Shown here: piece by piece, positions 1-6,608 of the stretch
Layout: every line of letters starts with the position of its first letter
Position numbering within the stretch: position 1 is the first letter of the stretch
Assembly (NCBI GenBank): GCA_030653335.1
Contig: JAURZP010000061.1
Coordinates: forward strand, 1-26,840
Length of the DNA: 26,840 bases
DNA from: Methanoregula sp.
GTDB taxonomy: Archaea > Halobacteriota > Methanomicrobia > Methanomicrobiales > Methanospirillaceae
Direction of reading: 5' to 3'
The notes under the pieces: model-generated
The model's input: the letters and a program-made list of their open reading frames with translations, nothing else
Databases searched by the model: none
Told to the model about the DNA's origin: nothing
Made by a program: the position numbers and the translations under genes

Positions 1-422
1 GCAATATTATTCACATTATAGTTTCTCTTATTCATGACGTCACAAAAACGTTGCCTTATTTCACCTGAATGGGTATTTGGGATAACCCCGATAATTTCCT
101 CTAAGTTACCGGTATCAATCGCTCTCTCCACCATCAGAACAATCGATTTCTCATCAGATTCTCCGGATTTCATGCCAGAATAATGGGGCCATCCATAAGC
201 ATAGTGGAGCCGGTTCACTGTCTCAAAATACCAGTCAATGGCATGATTTTGCGTATTCTTTCGGGTGCTGCCTTCACAGCATGTTTTCTCTAAAAGGTTT
301 TTTAGTTTGTTCTCCGATTCTTCCGGAACCCAGATCAGGATATAATTGGCATTACCTGTAGCAAGTGCCATCTTTGCGGCTTTCATCAAAGGTTCATTCT
401 GTGGATGATAATGTAACACCAT
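1..422 (-). CDS. DUF6448-like protein, 3' part cut off by window edge
   Basis: An open frame runs from an ATG at 422 off the left edge of the window (about 140 codons visible, no stop). The N-terminus reads MVLHYHPQNEPLMKAAKMAL, followed by TGNANYILIWVPEE, then IDWYFETVNRLHYA and a second ERAIDTGNLEEII segment. This order (short His-containing start, KAA.KAL.TGN, W.P, WYFETV.R.H, then A.-TGN) is what I remember of the DUF6448 family, whose function is unknown. The usual HCDxxDGPVV opening is replaced here by HYHPQNEPLMK, so a Cys-Asp pair is missing. GTGGGG lies 8 bases before the ATG and can serve as ribosome binding site. The family assignment is from memory of the pattern; the reading frame itself is solid. 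Confidence 0.65.
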   Translation of the reverse strand, partial: MVLHYHPQNEPLMKAAKMALATGNANYILIWVPEESENKLKNLLEKTCCEGSTRKNTQNHAIDWYFETVNRLHYAYGWPHYSGMKSGESDEKSIVLMVERAIDTGNLEEIIGVIPNTHSGEIRQRFCDVMNKRNYNVNNI

Positions 423-485
423 TATTTATACCCCACTTTTTTATTCATCACCAATGCAAATCTGTTACATTTCAAAAAAAATTAA

Positions 486-842
486 TTAACTATCGTACAA
501 AATTCGCAATTTCTGTTCAATGTGCGGAGATATCGGGTAATGAGACGGTATTGTCAATTGACCTGTGTCCTGCTGTATTGCTTCTTCAAGATCGTCTTCA
601 GATATCCCATGTTTCTCATGGTCCACAATTTCATGGAAGAATATCTTGCCACCACCAGGAACTATCCGGCACAGGTAATAATCCCCTTCTCCGGCCCGGA
701 TATAATAATACGATGAACCAATCAGCGAAGACTGGAAGTCCTGCAACTGTTCAAGGATGGCCCGGTAGTCAGGTTCCGATGCATCCGGCATGATGTACCG
801 GGGCACGGAATGCTCGCTTCTTATTTTTTTTGCGCTTGGCAT
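486..842 (-). CDS. Hypothetical protein, 118 residues
   Basis: I do not recognise this protein. The frame stays open back to 950, but the ATG at 842 (MPSAKKIRSE) is the better start because GAGGGGG lies a few bases upstream and the longer N-terminus has no support. The protein is soluble and acidic, with a central hydrophobic strand-like part (SSYYYIRAGEGDYYLCRIV) and an acidic stretch (ISEDDLEEAIQQD). There is no signal peptide, no membrane segment and only one cysteine. It is followed after 63 bases by the DUF6448-like gene on the same strand and is divergent from the gene starting at 1018. No function can be given. Confidence 0.6.
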   Translation of the reverse strand: MPSAKKIRSEHSVPRYIMPDASEPDYRAILEQLQDFQSSLIGSSYYYIRAGEGDYYLCRIVPGGGKIFFHEIVDHEKHGISEDDLEEAIQQDTGQLTIPSHYPISPHIEQKLRILYDS

Positions 843-984
843 TTTTTCCCCCTCTCGTTTACTATCCCTTTCAACCAGTACATTTGATACTGATCTGAGG
901 TATGATGGAAATATCCTTCCATTACATAAATAATTTTCTATTAATTTCATAAAAACAAAGTACCCGCATATAGCAGATTGTTAT

Positions 985-995
985 TTAGTATAAAG
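985..995 (+). promoter_or_regulatory. Candidate TATA box for the gene at 1018
   Basis: TTAGTATAAAG lies about 25-30 bases before the ATG at 1018, the spacing expected between an archaeal TATA box and its transcription start. The start codon has no Shine-Dalgarno sequence before it (AATACTGCAATT), so the message may be leaderless or nearly so. Confidence 0.4.
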
Positions 996-1017
996 GCAGA
1001 AATTTAATACTGCAATT

Positions 1018-2163
1018 ATGATCCCGTGGCTTAATTCCAATTTTAAAAATTTCAAGCCGAATGCCAAAATCGCCCTGAACGCCACGCGGCACATGAATAA
1101 AGTCGAACGGAAAAAACTCTTCTCTCCGGACATTGAACCGATGCGTACTGCTGAGGGGCGCTGGTTCGAAGCAATCGTCTATGAGATGTTTTTAGAGATC
1201 TCCAAAAAATCAGACCAGATAAAATATCTCGCCATGAAAGGTGCCGATGCTCCCCAGCAGCGCGACAATGTCCAGCTCGGACAGAATGGTATTTTTTATT
1301 CAAAATACGGAGACATTACCGTAAGAGGTAACGGCCAGGATCTTGCAGAGTTCGACATGCTTCTTGTCGACTCAGATAACCATATTGCATTTGCTGAAGT
1401 AGTCACGTCCCCGGCGGACTTAAAAGAATTTGAAGCAGAGATTGAATTCAAGAAAAAACTTCTTGGTTATCTTTACAACCAGAAAGTTACCCCATTCCTG
1501 TTAGTCTCCTCATTTGATCTTTCAAACTATTCTGTCGTCAAACGGTTAGCAAAGGACAAGACAAATGCAATCATCCACACCAGCTCTTGCGAGCAGATCA
1601 AATCACTGGTTAAACATTACCGCCCCCGCATCCTCTATAACAATCCCGATAACCATCCAAAACTGATCCGGGCAACGGATATCCCGACAAAAAACCCGTT
1701 TGATTACAAACGCTATCACGATGAAGTGCGTACCCAGTTTTTTACGGAGATCGCAAAAACGGGCCGCAAAAATATGGAGTTAACAAGCCAGACCGGCCAG
1801 ATTGTCAAGAAAGTGTTATACGGGGGGCTGTTTCCCCCGGCAATAAAAGCTCTTTGTGATTCTTACGGACTCTCGGTGAAAGGAAAGAAAATCGAGTTTG
1901 CAGAATTTTCAAAATATTATTCGAAAGCGATCATTGCAACCGATCTTCCCGGGTTTGAGCTTATCATCTACCTGCGGTCTAAACAGAAGAGAGAATACCA
2001 CAAAATGGTGCAGGTAAAAGACGGGCACTTCAAATTCGAACGCCCGACACCGCCGAAGGTAGGGTTCTTCCTCTGGTTAGACGCAATTCAGCCATCGCTC
2101 GGCACAAGAATTACCCTTCAGGTGCTTGATACTTTTTCTATAAAGGAACAATCGCGGAAATAA
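1018..2163 (+). CDS. Uncharacterised protein with possible PD-(D/E)XK-like core
   Basis: A 381-residue soluble protein on the plus strand, unlike almost all its neighbours. I do not recognise a named family. Around residues 110-135 it has AEFDMLLVDSDNHIAFAEVV: a buried Asp, a turn, then a hydrophobic strand ending in Glu. This resembles the D...ExK core of PD-(D/E)XK nuclease-fold proteins, although the usual Lys is replaced by Val (EVV). A Lys-rich helix (EFKKKLLGYLY) and a hydrophobic strand (TPFLLVSSF) follow, as the fold would predict. The C-terminal 150 residues are basic and contain an aromatic strand (VGFFLWLD). There is no ribosome binding site, which suggests leaderless translation from the TATA-like box upstream. 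The nuclease-fold suggestion is inference from one motif; the gene call itself is firm. Confidence 0.75.
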   Translation: MIPWLNSNFKNFKPNAKIALNATRHMNKVERKKLFSPDIEPMRTAEGRWFEAIVYEMFLEISKKSDQIKYLAMKGADAPQQRDNVQLGQNGIFYSKYGDITVRGNGQDLAEFDMLLVDSDNHIAFAEVVTSPADLKEFEAEIEFKKKLLGYLYNQKVTPFLLVSSFDLSNYSVVKRLAKDKTNAIIHTSSCEQIKSLVKHYRPRILYNNPDNHPKLIRATDIPTKNPFDYKRYHDEVRTQFFTEIAKTGRKNMELTSQTGQIVKKVLYGGLFPPAIKALCDSYGLSVKGKKIEFAEFSKYYSKAIIATDLPGFELIIYLRSKQKREYHKMVQVKDGHFKFERPTPPKVGFFLWLDAIQPSLGTRITLQVLDTFSIKEQSRK

Positions 2164-2264
2164 GCACGATGGGGTTCATGGGTCATCAGACAGGGGATAC
2201 CCGTCCCGCTACTCTTTCCATTGGCACACTTATGGTGTCTGAAAAATAGGGTTAGTATACTTTT

Positions 2265-2702
2265 TCACGGCAGAACTATGATGCCCGGGTCATTGTTCCT
2301 GATATCCAGAGCAGTAACAATGGGACAAATATAGATCTTTCCGTCACCATGACTTCCACTCTGGTTTGCCGTGATAAGTGCATGAACAACCGGAAGAACC
2401 TCTTCTTTACTCACAATCATAATGAGCATTGTTTTAGGAAGAAATCCTCGTTTGAATTCTCGTTTAATGGGAACAGGATCTGCAGGACAGTGTCTGTTAG
2501 TATTTAATCCCGGCTTTTGCTTCAGGCTGACACAATTGTCTTGTTGCAGGGAAAATTCAGGATCCGTAGTGCATAATGGATATTTTTGCCGGCCCTGTCC
2601 ACTCACACGCAGAACAGCTACACCATTGATTCCAAGATTTTCAAGAGCTACTTTTGATTGTTGCACGCGCTCATTTCGTATGATGACAATAATTTTTTTC
2701 AT
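2265..2702 (-). CDS. PII-like regulator, divergent NifI2-type
   Basis: A 145-residue protein of the PII (GlnB/GlnK) superfamily. It shows the first strand and helix (MKKIIVIIRNERVQQSKVAL), a T-loop entry (VSGQGRQK), the strand after the T-loop (FLPKTMLIMIVSKEEV) and the B-loop/C-terminal strand (GSHGDGKIYICPI). The T-loop carries a long insertion at about residues 40-85, with three cysteines, and lacks the uridylylation-type Tyr. A long T-loop insertion is typical of NifI2, which binds 2-oxoglutarate with NifI1 and blocks nitrogenase. The nif operon in this window has its own nifI2 at 12405-12824, so this is a second, divergent copy. It overlaps the upstream PII-like gene by 32 bases, implying coupled translation of a pair. 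Its target protein is unknown. Confidence 0.75.
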   Translation of the reverse strand: MKKIIVIIRNERVQQSKVALENLGINGVAVLRVSGQGRQKYPLCTTDPEFSLQQDNCVSLKQKPGLNTNRHCPADPVPIKREFKRGFLPKTMLIMIVSKEEVLPVVHALITANQSGSHGDGKIYICPIVTALDIRNNDPGIIVLP

Positions 2703-3054
2703 GCAATATTGTTCCGGAAATCTTCTGGGCTATCCTGATTGAATAAAAATCCTCAACATAGGTTACAAAAATTTTCCCATTCACGGGGGTTTTAGTACCT
2801 TGATCTTCTTTAAAACTTTTCTTGACTGCAGTCCTGATTGTGGTTACTGCCTTTGCAACATCATGATCAGCAAGCACAATCATAAGCATTTCCCGGGAGA
2901 TTTCAGTATATTCAATTGCTCTTGCGGGGATTCCTGGTTCTTTATCGTAACAGGTAGTCTCCATGCGGGTCATTGCCTGGATACCCACTTTTTCGAGAGC
3001 GTCGATCACCATCTGAGTGGACGTTGATTGGATAATCGCCCAGATCATTTTCAT
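2671..3054 (-). CDS. PII-like regulator, divergent NifI1-type
   Basis: A PII-superfamily protein of 127 residues from the ATG at 3054 (MKMIWAIIQSTSTQMV). A further in-frame TTG at 3114 would give a longer N-terminus, but PII proteins start directly with this strand, so 3054 is preferred; the ATG at 3048 is also possible. It keeps the fold pattern: strand 1, helix (ALEKVGIQAM), strand after the T-loop (MLMIVLADHDVAKAV) and B-loop region (VNGKIFVTYVEDFYSI). The usual GRG at the T-loop entry is replaced by METTCYDKEP, and a 16-residue C-terminal tail ends in HHTK. With the next gene it forms a NifI1/NifI2-like pair placed downstream of amtB-glnK rather than inside a nitrogenase operon. Ligand and target are unknown. 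Confidence 0.7.
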   Translation of the reverse strand: MKMIWAIIQSTSTQMVIDALEKVGIQAMTRMETTCYDKEPGIPARAIEYTEISREMLMIVLADHDVAKAVTTIRTAVKKSFKEDQGTKTPVNGKIFVTYVEDFYSIRIAQKISGTILHEKNYCHHTK

Positions 3055-3473
3055 TGATGTAAGCACCCATACAATCCGTTTTGTTTCAGGTAATAATTCA
3101 TAAAATCCCCACAAAATAAATGTATTAATAGATCGGGTATTTCACCTTTGATTGGACATTTCTGAAGCATAACATCTCATGATATGAGGAGATAATGAGG
3201 ATTATGGTGAACCTCTTTATCATTCCGGTGAAGATTTTTTTATTTTGATGGCACTGTGATAAATTCACCCCCGGTATCCTGTCTGCATTCAGGTTATTTT
3301 TCTTAGCGGATGAAAAAAATCCTGCAATCTCTGGTTTTTTTAGTACTGGCTGTAACGTAACCGAAAAAACCTGAAGGGAGGAACGGATTAGCGTTCCTGC
3401 CGGCAGGTCTTTTCATTTACCGGTTTGATTAGCAGTCATGATAGTCATGACAATTTTACATCATGTGGGCAGC
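3055..3473. other. Non-coding gap rich in inverted repeats
   Basis: No convincing gene lies in this 419-base stretch between glnK and the PII-like pair. It contains several inverted repeats: CTCAT-GAT-ATGAG at 3176-3188, GGTTTTTT at 3333-3340 facing AAAAAACC at 3364-3371, GGAACG-N6-CGTTCC at 3380-3397, and the perfect palindrome CCTGCCGGCAGG at 3396-3407. It could hold the glnK terminator, a regulator site for the PII-like pair, or a small structured RNA; the sequence does not decide among these. No GGAA-N6-TTCC operator is present. Confidence 0.5.
3364..3397 (-). terminator. Candidate terminator of amtB-glnK
   Basis: Read on the minus strand downstream of glnK, a hairpin with 6-base arms (GGAACG/CGTTCC, loop of 6) is followed about 10 bases later by a run of six T. 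The gap between hairpin and T-run is longer than ideal, so this is a moderate to weak call. Confidence 0.35.
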
Positions 3474-3812
3474 TTACAGGATCCTGTCCCCACGCTCCTT
3501 TGTCCGTACACGGATGGCGTCTTTGACGGGAATGAGGAATATTTTTCCATCCCCAATGTTTCCGGTGTTAGCCACATTACAGATGATATCTACGATCTTC
3601 TCGGCCTTCTCATCAGGAACTACAATTTCGAGCTTTGACTTTGGTATGAAATCCACCACATACTCTGCTCCACGCCATTGCTGGGTAATTCCCTTCTGCT
3701 GGCCCCTTCCTCTCACTTCAGAAACCGTCATCGACCCTGCTTCGATTGCATCGAGGGCCTCCTTTACTGCATCAATCTTTTGTGACCTGATAATCGCTTC
3801 CACTTTTATCAT
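3474..3812 (-). CDS. glnK: PII signal protein GlnK
   Basis: A 112-residue PII protein, the standard length. GlnK trimers sense ATP/ADP and 2-oxoglutarate and plug the ammonium channel AmtB through their T-loops. The T-loop reads GRGQQKGITQQWRGAEYVVD, with Tyr at position 51, the classical T-loop tyrosine (uridylylated in enteric bacteria). The B-loop/C-terminal region (NTGNIGDGKIFLIPVKDAIR) is intact. The ATG at 3812 is chosen over a GTG at 3821 because AGGTGA lies 5 bases before it and it gives the normal MIKVEAIIR start. The gene begins 2 bases after the amtB stop codon, the usual amtB-glnK pairing, and is expected to share the NrpR-controlled amtB promoter. Confidence 0.95.
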   Translation of the reverse strand: MIKVEAIIRSQKIDAVKEALDAIEAGSMTVSEVRGRGQQKGITQQWRGAEYVVDFIPKSKLEIVVPDEKAEKIVDIICNVANTGNIGDGKIFLIPVKDAIRVRTKERGDRIL

Positions 3813-3813
3813 C

Positions 3814-5175
3814 TCAATCACCTTTCACATTCGGTTCAATCGGCACAAAGTCCGGATAGGCAGACATACCATGTTCGCCTATATCAAGTCCTTCCATCTG
3901 TTCGCGATCCGATACCCGGAGACCCATGGTCTTTTTCAGGATATAGAACATGATCGCGCCCATGCCAAACGCCCATACAAATACGGTTACGGCACTGATA
4001 ATCTGGGATACCATGAACCCGGCATTGCCGTACAACAGACCCGTAACCCCCATATATGTACCATCGGCAAGAAGACCTAGTGCAAGGATACCCCATATAC
4101 CGTTGACAGCATGCACAGAGATTGCACCAACCGGATCATCAATATGCAGTTTCCAGTCAATGAACCAGACACTGACAACGACAAGCGCACCTGAGATCGC
4201 GCCTATCAGTACAGAGGCTGAAGGATTAACCCATGCACATCCGGCAGTGATTCCCACAAGGCCGGCAATCACACCATTTCCTGCCATAGGTACATCGGGT
4301 TTGCCATATTTCCACCAGGTGATGAGCATTGCCACAATTCCACCAGCTGCTGCTGCAAGGACCGTATTTGCTGCAATGATCGAGATCCTGAGTTCAGTGG
4401 CAGCAAGGGTGCTTCCCGGGTTGAACCCGAACCAGCCAAACCAGAGGATGAAGACACCGAGGATGGCAAGAGTAATACTGTGACCGGGGATACCGTTTGG
4501 TGTCCCGTCTTTGCGGTACTTGCCGAGACGGGGACCAACAAGCCATGCACCGGCAAGAGCAATGCAACCACCGACTGCATGAACAACACCGGACCCGGCA
4601 AAGTCAAGTGCACCCAGCTGCGAGAGCCATCCGCCGCCCCACATCCAGTGCCCATAGATGGGATAGATGAACGCGGTGACAATCAGGCTTGCGACACAAT
4701 AGGTACTAAACTTGGTACGTTCTGCCATGGCTCCGGATACGATCGTAGCCGCAGTAGCGCAGAAAACCATCTGCCAGAACCACATTTCAATAGTGGTAAC
4801 ATCATAGGCATTCCCCCAGAGAAAAAAGCCGTTCAGACCAATTACCAGGCCGGTTATACCCGTAGCAGTACCCATCATTAAGGCAAAACCAATTGCCCAG
4901 TACCCGAGCGCCCCGATACAGAAGTCCATCATGTTCTTCATCATGATGTTCGCTGCATTTTTTGCCCGGGTCAGACCTGCTTCAAGCAAAGCAAACCCGG
5001 CCTGCATGCTCATGACAAGAAAACCGCAGATGAGTACCCAGCTGAAGTTTATCGCCGTGTTGGGGTTTTCTTCATAGGTTACTTTTCCTGAAGGATCTGC
5101 ACCTAAAACAGGTGAGATCAATGCAAGAAGACAGATCAGGATTATGATCAGTCTTTGTCCGTTTTTTGAAATCAT
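3814..5175 (-). CDS. amtB: Ammonium transporter AmtB
   Basis: A 453-residue membrane protein of the Amt/Mep/Rh family, which conducts ammonium/ammonia across the cell membrane. The N-terminus from the ATG at 5175 is a signal-peptide-like segment (basic start, then IIILICLLALISPVLGA), followed by about 11 hydrophobic segments. Key residues of the pore are present: Asp191 before the pore (ALDFAGSGVVHA), His199, and the second pore His at 355 (AISVHAVNGIWG). AGGAGG lies about 10 bases before this ATG. An upstream ATG at 5220 is in frame but lies within the operator and promoter-proximal region, so it is rejected. The cytoplasmic tail ends two bases before glnK, which encodes its regulator. Confidence 0.95.
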   Translation of the reverse strand: MISKNGQRLIIILICLLALISPVLGADPSGKVTYEENPNTAINFSWVLICGFLVMSMQAGFALLEAGLTRAKNAANIMMKNMMDFCIGALGYWAIGFALMMGTATGITGLVIGLNGFFLWGNAYDVTTIEMWFWQMVFCATAATIVSGAMAERTKFSTYCVASLIVTAFIYPIYGHWMWGGGWLSQLGALDFAGSGVVHAVGGCIALAGAWLVGPRLGKYRKDGTPNGIPGHSITLAILGVFILWFGWFGFNPGSTLAATELRISIIAANTVLAAAAGGIVAMLITWWKYGKPDVPMAGNGVIAGLVGITAGCAWVNPSASVLIGAISGALVVVSVWFIDWKLHIDDPVGAISVHAVNGIWGILALGLLADGTYMGVTGLLYGNAGFMVSQIISAVTVFVWAFGMGAIMFYILKKTMGLRVSDREQMEGLDIGEHGMSAYPDFVPIEPNVKGD

Positions 5176-5200
5176 CAGAATTTTTCCTCCTAGTATTGTA

Positions 5201-5214
5201 GGAAAGCATATTCC
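5201..5214 (-). promoter_or_regulatory. NrpR-type operator of amtB-glnK
   Basis: GGAA-TATGCT-TTCC (minus-strand reading) is an exact match to the GGAA-N6-TTCC site bound by the methanogen nitrogen repressor NrpR. It lies about 15-25 bases downstream of the TATA box, over the predicted transcription start, where a bound repressor would block initiation. That NrpR binds here is inferred from the motif and from the gene it precedes. Confidence 0.8.
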
Positions 5215-5221
5215 TTCCATG

Positions 5222-5236
5222 ATTTATAAATATATC
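5222..5236 (-). promoter_or_regulatory. TATA box of amtB-glnK
   Basis: The minus strand reads GATATATTTATAAAT here, a strong archaeal TATA box. A start about 25 bases downstream, near 5203, leaves a leader of roughly 28 bases before the amtB ATG at 5175. Confidence 0.7.
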
Positions 5237-5437
5237 TACAAATCCCCAAAACCGGATGGTCTCGACAGCATACGGTTACTACGGATGGAAGAGAACACCG
5301 GGTATTCCGGGAAGGATTGGTGTTTCGATCCCGCATGCGAAAAACGAACCTGGCGCGGGAATGCCAGCAAAAGATTGCGGAAAAATATTCCTGAACATGG
5401 CAGGAATTCTTCCACCATACAATAGGGATGATTTTTT

Positions 5438-5680
5438 TCAGGACCCGATAAAAAACGGGTCGATGAACGGGTGCTGCCCTTTCTGTAAGATCGCATCCGC
5501 ATTCCCGCAGAGCACAATCTTCCCCTGCTCCATTAAACAGATCCGGTCACCGAGCGCTATCGCATCCCGGAGATCGTGGGTGACCATGATGGCAGGGATC
5601 TTTGCCGCAATCGAAAATTTACCATCGTTGATCAACACCCGCAGGGTCCCGCTGAGGTTCTGGTCAACCGGACACTGCAC
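5438..5680 (-). pseudogene. C-terminal stump of an ABC transporter ATPase
   Basis: From about 5653 the frame reads GTLRVLIND followed by KIPAIMVTHDLRDAIALGDR and ICLMEQGKIVLCGNADAILQ. This matches the region around the H-loop (VTHD) and beyond of ABC ATPases of the molybdate/sulfate importer type (ModC/CysA-like). The Walker A, Q-loop, signature and Walker B motifs are all missing, and no frame upstream supplies them: the sequence directly upstream is the end of the AnfO-like gene, which overlaps the frame by 49 bases. The stump is probably left by a deletion that joined anfO to the end of a transporter gene. It may be translated but cannot be a working ATPase. A molybdate transporter behind nif would make sense, but that identity is inferred. 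Confidence 0.65.
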
Positions 5681-6294
5681 TCATTAGGCCCCAGTTTTTC
5701 AAAACGCAGGGAAAAACCCTGGCACTCAGCATCCATCTCAATCCACGGAGGAACATGATCGCAGATGATCTCCAGCTCCCGGAACTGTCCCTCACGGATA
5801 AACTGCTGGAGCACCTGCTTGCTACTGATGGCCGGGGATCTTCCCTGGATCTCTTTGATAGATATGAAGAAACTGCCCGGTGCACGCTCGGCCGGCGCGG
5901 GAATTCCCGTAACCCCGACTGCCTGTGCTGCAACCCGCTCCTTCTCTTCATCTTCAAGGATAATTGCCAGGAAATCCGCAGGCCTTCCCGAGATCTCCCA
6001 GACACTGAAGCCGGCCTTCTCCAGCTCAAAAAACAGTGCGCCGCTTGCCGAACGGGCAACGAATATTTTACAACCATTGAGGAACTCTATGATTTCCGCC
6101 ATTTTCGCCCGCAGCTCCTTGAGCCCTTTATCCTGGTCAAGAGCAAACACCATCTCCCGCACCGGCTCGAATGAGCAGCCCTGTTTGCGGTACACAACTA
6201 CCGTTCCCGGTTCTGACAGGGTGCTGCTGCACCCGTCGCTGCCGAGAATGGCGGCGATCTCCGGACCCGTCCGCTCTTGTCGTTTCTGGCACAT
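5632..6294 (-). CDS. AnfO-like nitrogenase accessory protein
   Basis: A 220-residue protein matching the AnfO family, first named as an accessory factor of iron-only nitrogenase; its biochemical role is not settled. Recognisable segments are the start EIAAILGSDG, GTVVVYRKQG, GLKELRAKMAEIIEFLNGCK, IFVARSASGA, GFSVWEISGRPADFL, then IPAP near the middle and the C-terminal ISSKQVLQQFIREGQFRELE followed by IICDHVPPWIE. The ATG at 6294 comes 4 bases after the ferredoxin stop codon and has GGTGATC upstream, so it is part of the nif operon. The last 15 or so residues (VRLTRTSAGPCGC) overlap the ABC stump and may have been altered by the same deletion. Finding this protein behind molybdenum-type NifDK rather than AnfDGK is notable. 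Confidence 0.8.
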   Translation of the reverse strand: MCQKRQERTGPEIAAILGSDGCSSTLSEPGTVVVYRKQGCSFEPVREMVFALDQDKGLKELRAKMAEIIEFLNGCKIFVARSASGALFFELEKAGFSVWEISGRPADFLAIILEDEEKERVAAQAVGVTGIPAPAERAPGSFFISIKEIQGRSPAISSKQVLQQFIREGQFRELEIICDHVPPWIEMDAECQGFSLRFEKLGPNECSVRLTRTSAGPCGC

Positions 6295-6298
6295 GATA

Positions 6299-6607
6299 CT
6301 AGATCACCAGTCTTTCGACTATGGTGCCTCCTTCGATATGGCTGTCAAGGATCTCTTCAACGTCACTGGGCGTGACCGACCCATACCAGACGTTTTCGGG
6401 ATAGACCACAACGATTGGTCCCTTCTCGCAGATCCCGAAACAGCCGGTATTGGAGAGGAAAATCTCGCCACCAATACCCCGCTCCTCGATTCCTTCCATA
6501 AATTTCATCATGACATCGACGCCTTCCTTGGAGTGACAGAAGCCTTTCTGCTGGCCGTTAGGCCGTGAACTTGAACAGACAAAAATATGCCTGGTTGGTT
6601 TTTGCAT
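6299..6607 (-). CDS. Thioredoxin-like [2Fe-2S] ferredoxin
   Basis: A 102-residue protein of the thioredoxin-fold [2Fe-2S] ferredoxin family, an electron carrier found in several nif clusters. Its four cluster cysteines follow the family spacing: Cys11-x12-Cys24 (IFVCSSSRPNGQQKGFC) and Cys56-x3-Cys60 (NTGCFGICEKGP). The GP and the VVYPENVWYG strand after the second pair are also typical. The ATG at 6607 is preferred to a GTG at 6616 because GGAAGG is well placed before it; it then begins one base after the nifN stop. Position in the operon suggests a role in electron supply to nitrogenase or in cofactor assembly, but this cannot be read from the sequence alone. Confidence 0.88.
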   Translation of the reverse strand: MQKPTRHIFVCSSSRPNGQQKGFCHSKEGVDVMMKFMEGIEERGIGGEIFLSNTGCFGICEKGPIVVVYPENVWYGSVTPSDVEEILDSHIEGGTIVERLVI

Positions 6608-6608
6608 A

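Noticed and set aside
365..793. Plus-strand frame of 142 codons
   Set aside because: It lies opposite two better minus-strand genes (1-422 and 486-842), has no ribosome binding site and its protein looks random.
3463..4080. Plus-strand frame of 205 codons across glnK and the end of amtB
   Set aside because: It is the antisense shadow of glnK and amtB, both of which are clear.
5443..5462. GACCCG...CGGGTC hairpin as terminator of the nif operon
   Set aside because: The hairpin lies within the last codons of the ABC stump and is followed on the minus strand by an A-run, not a T-run.
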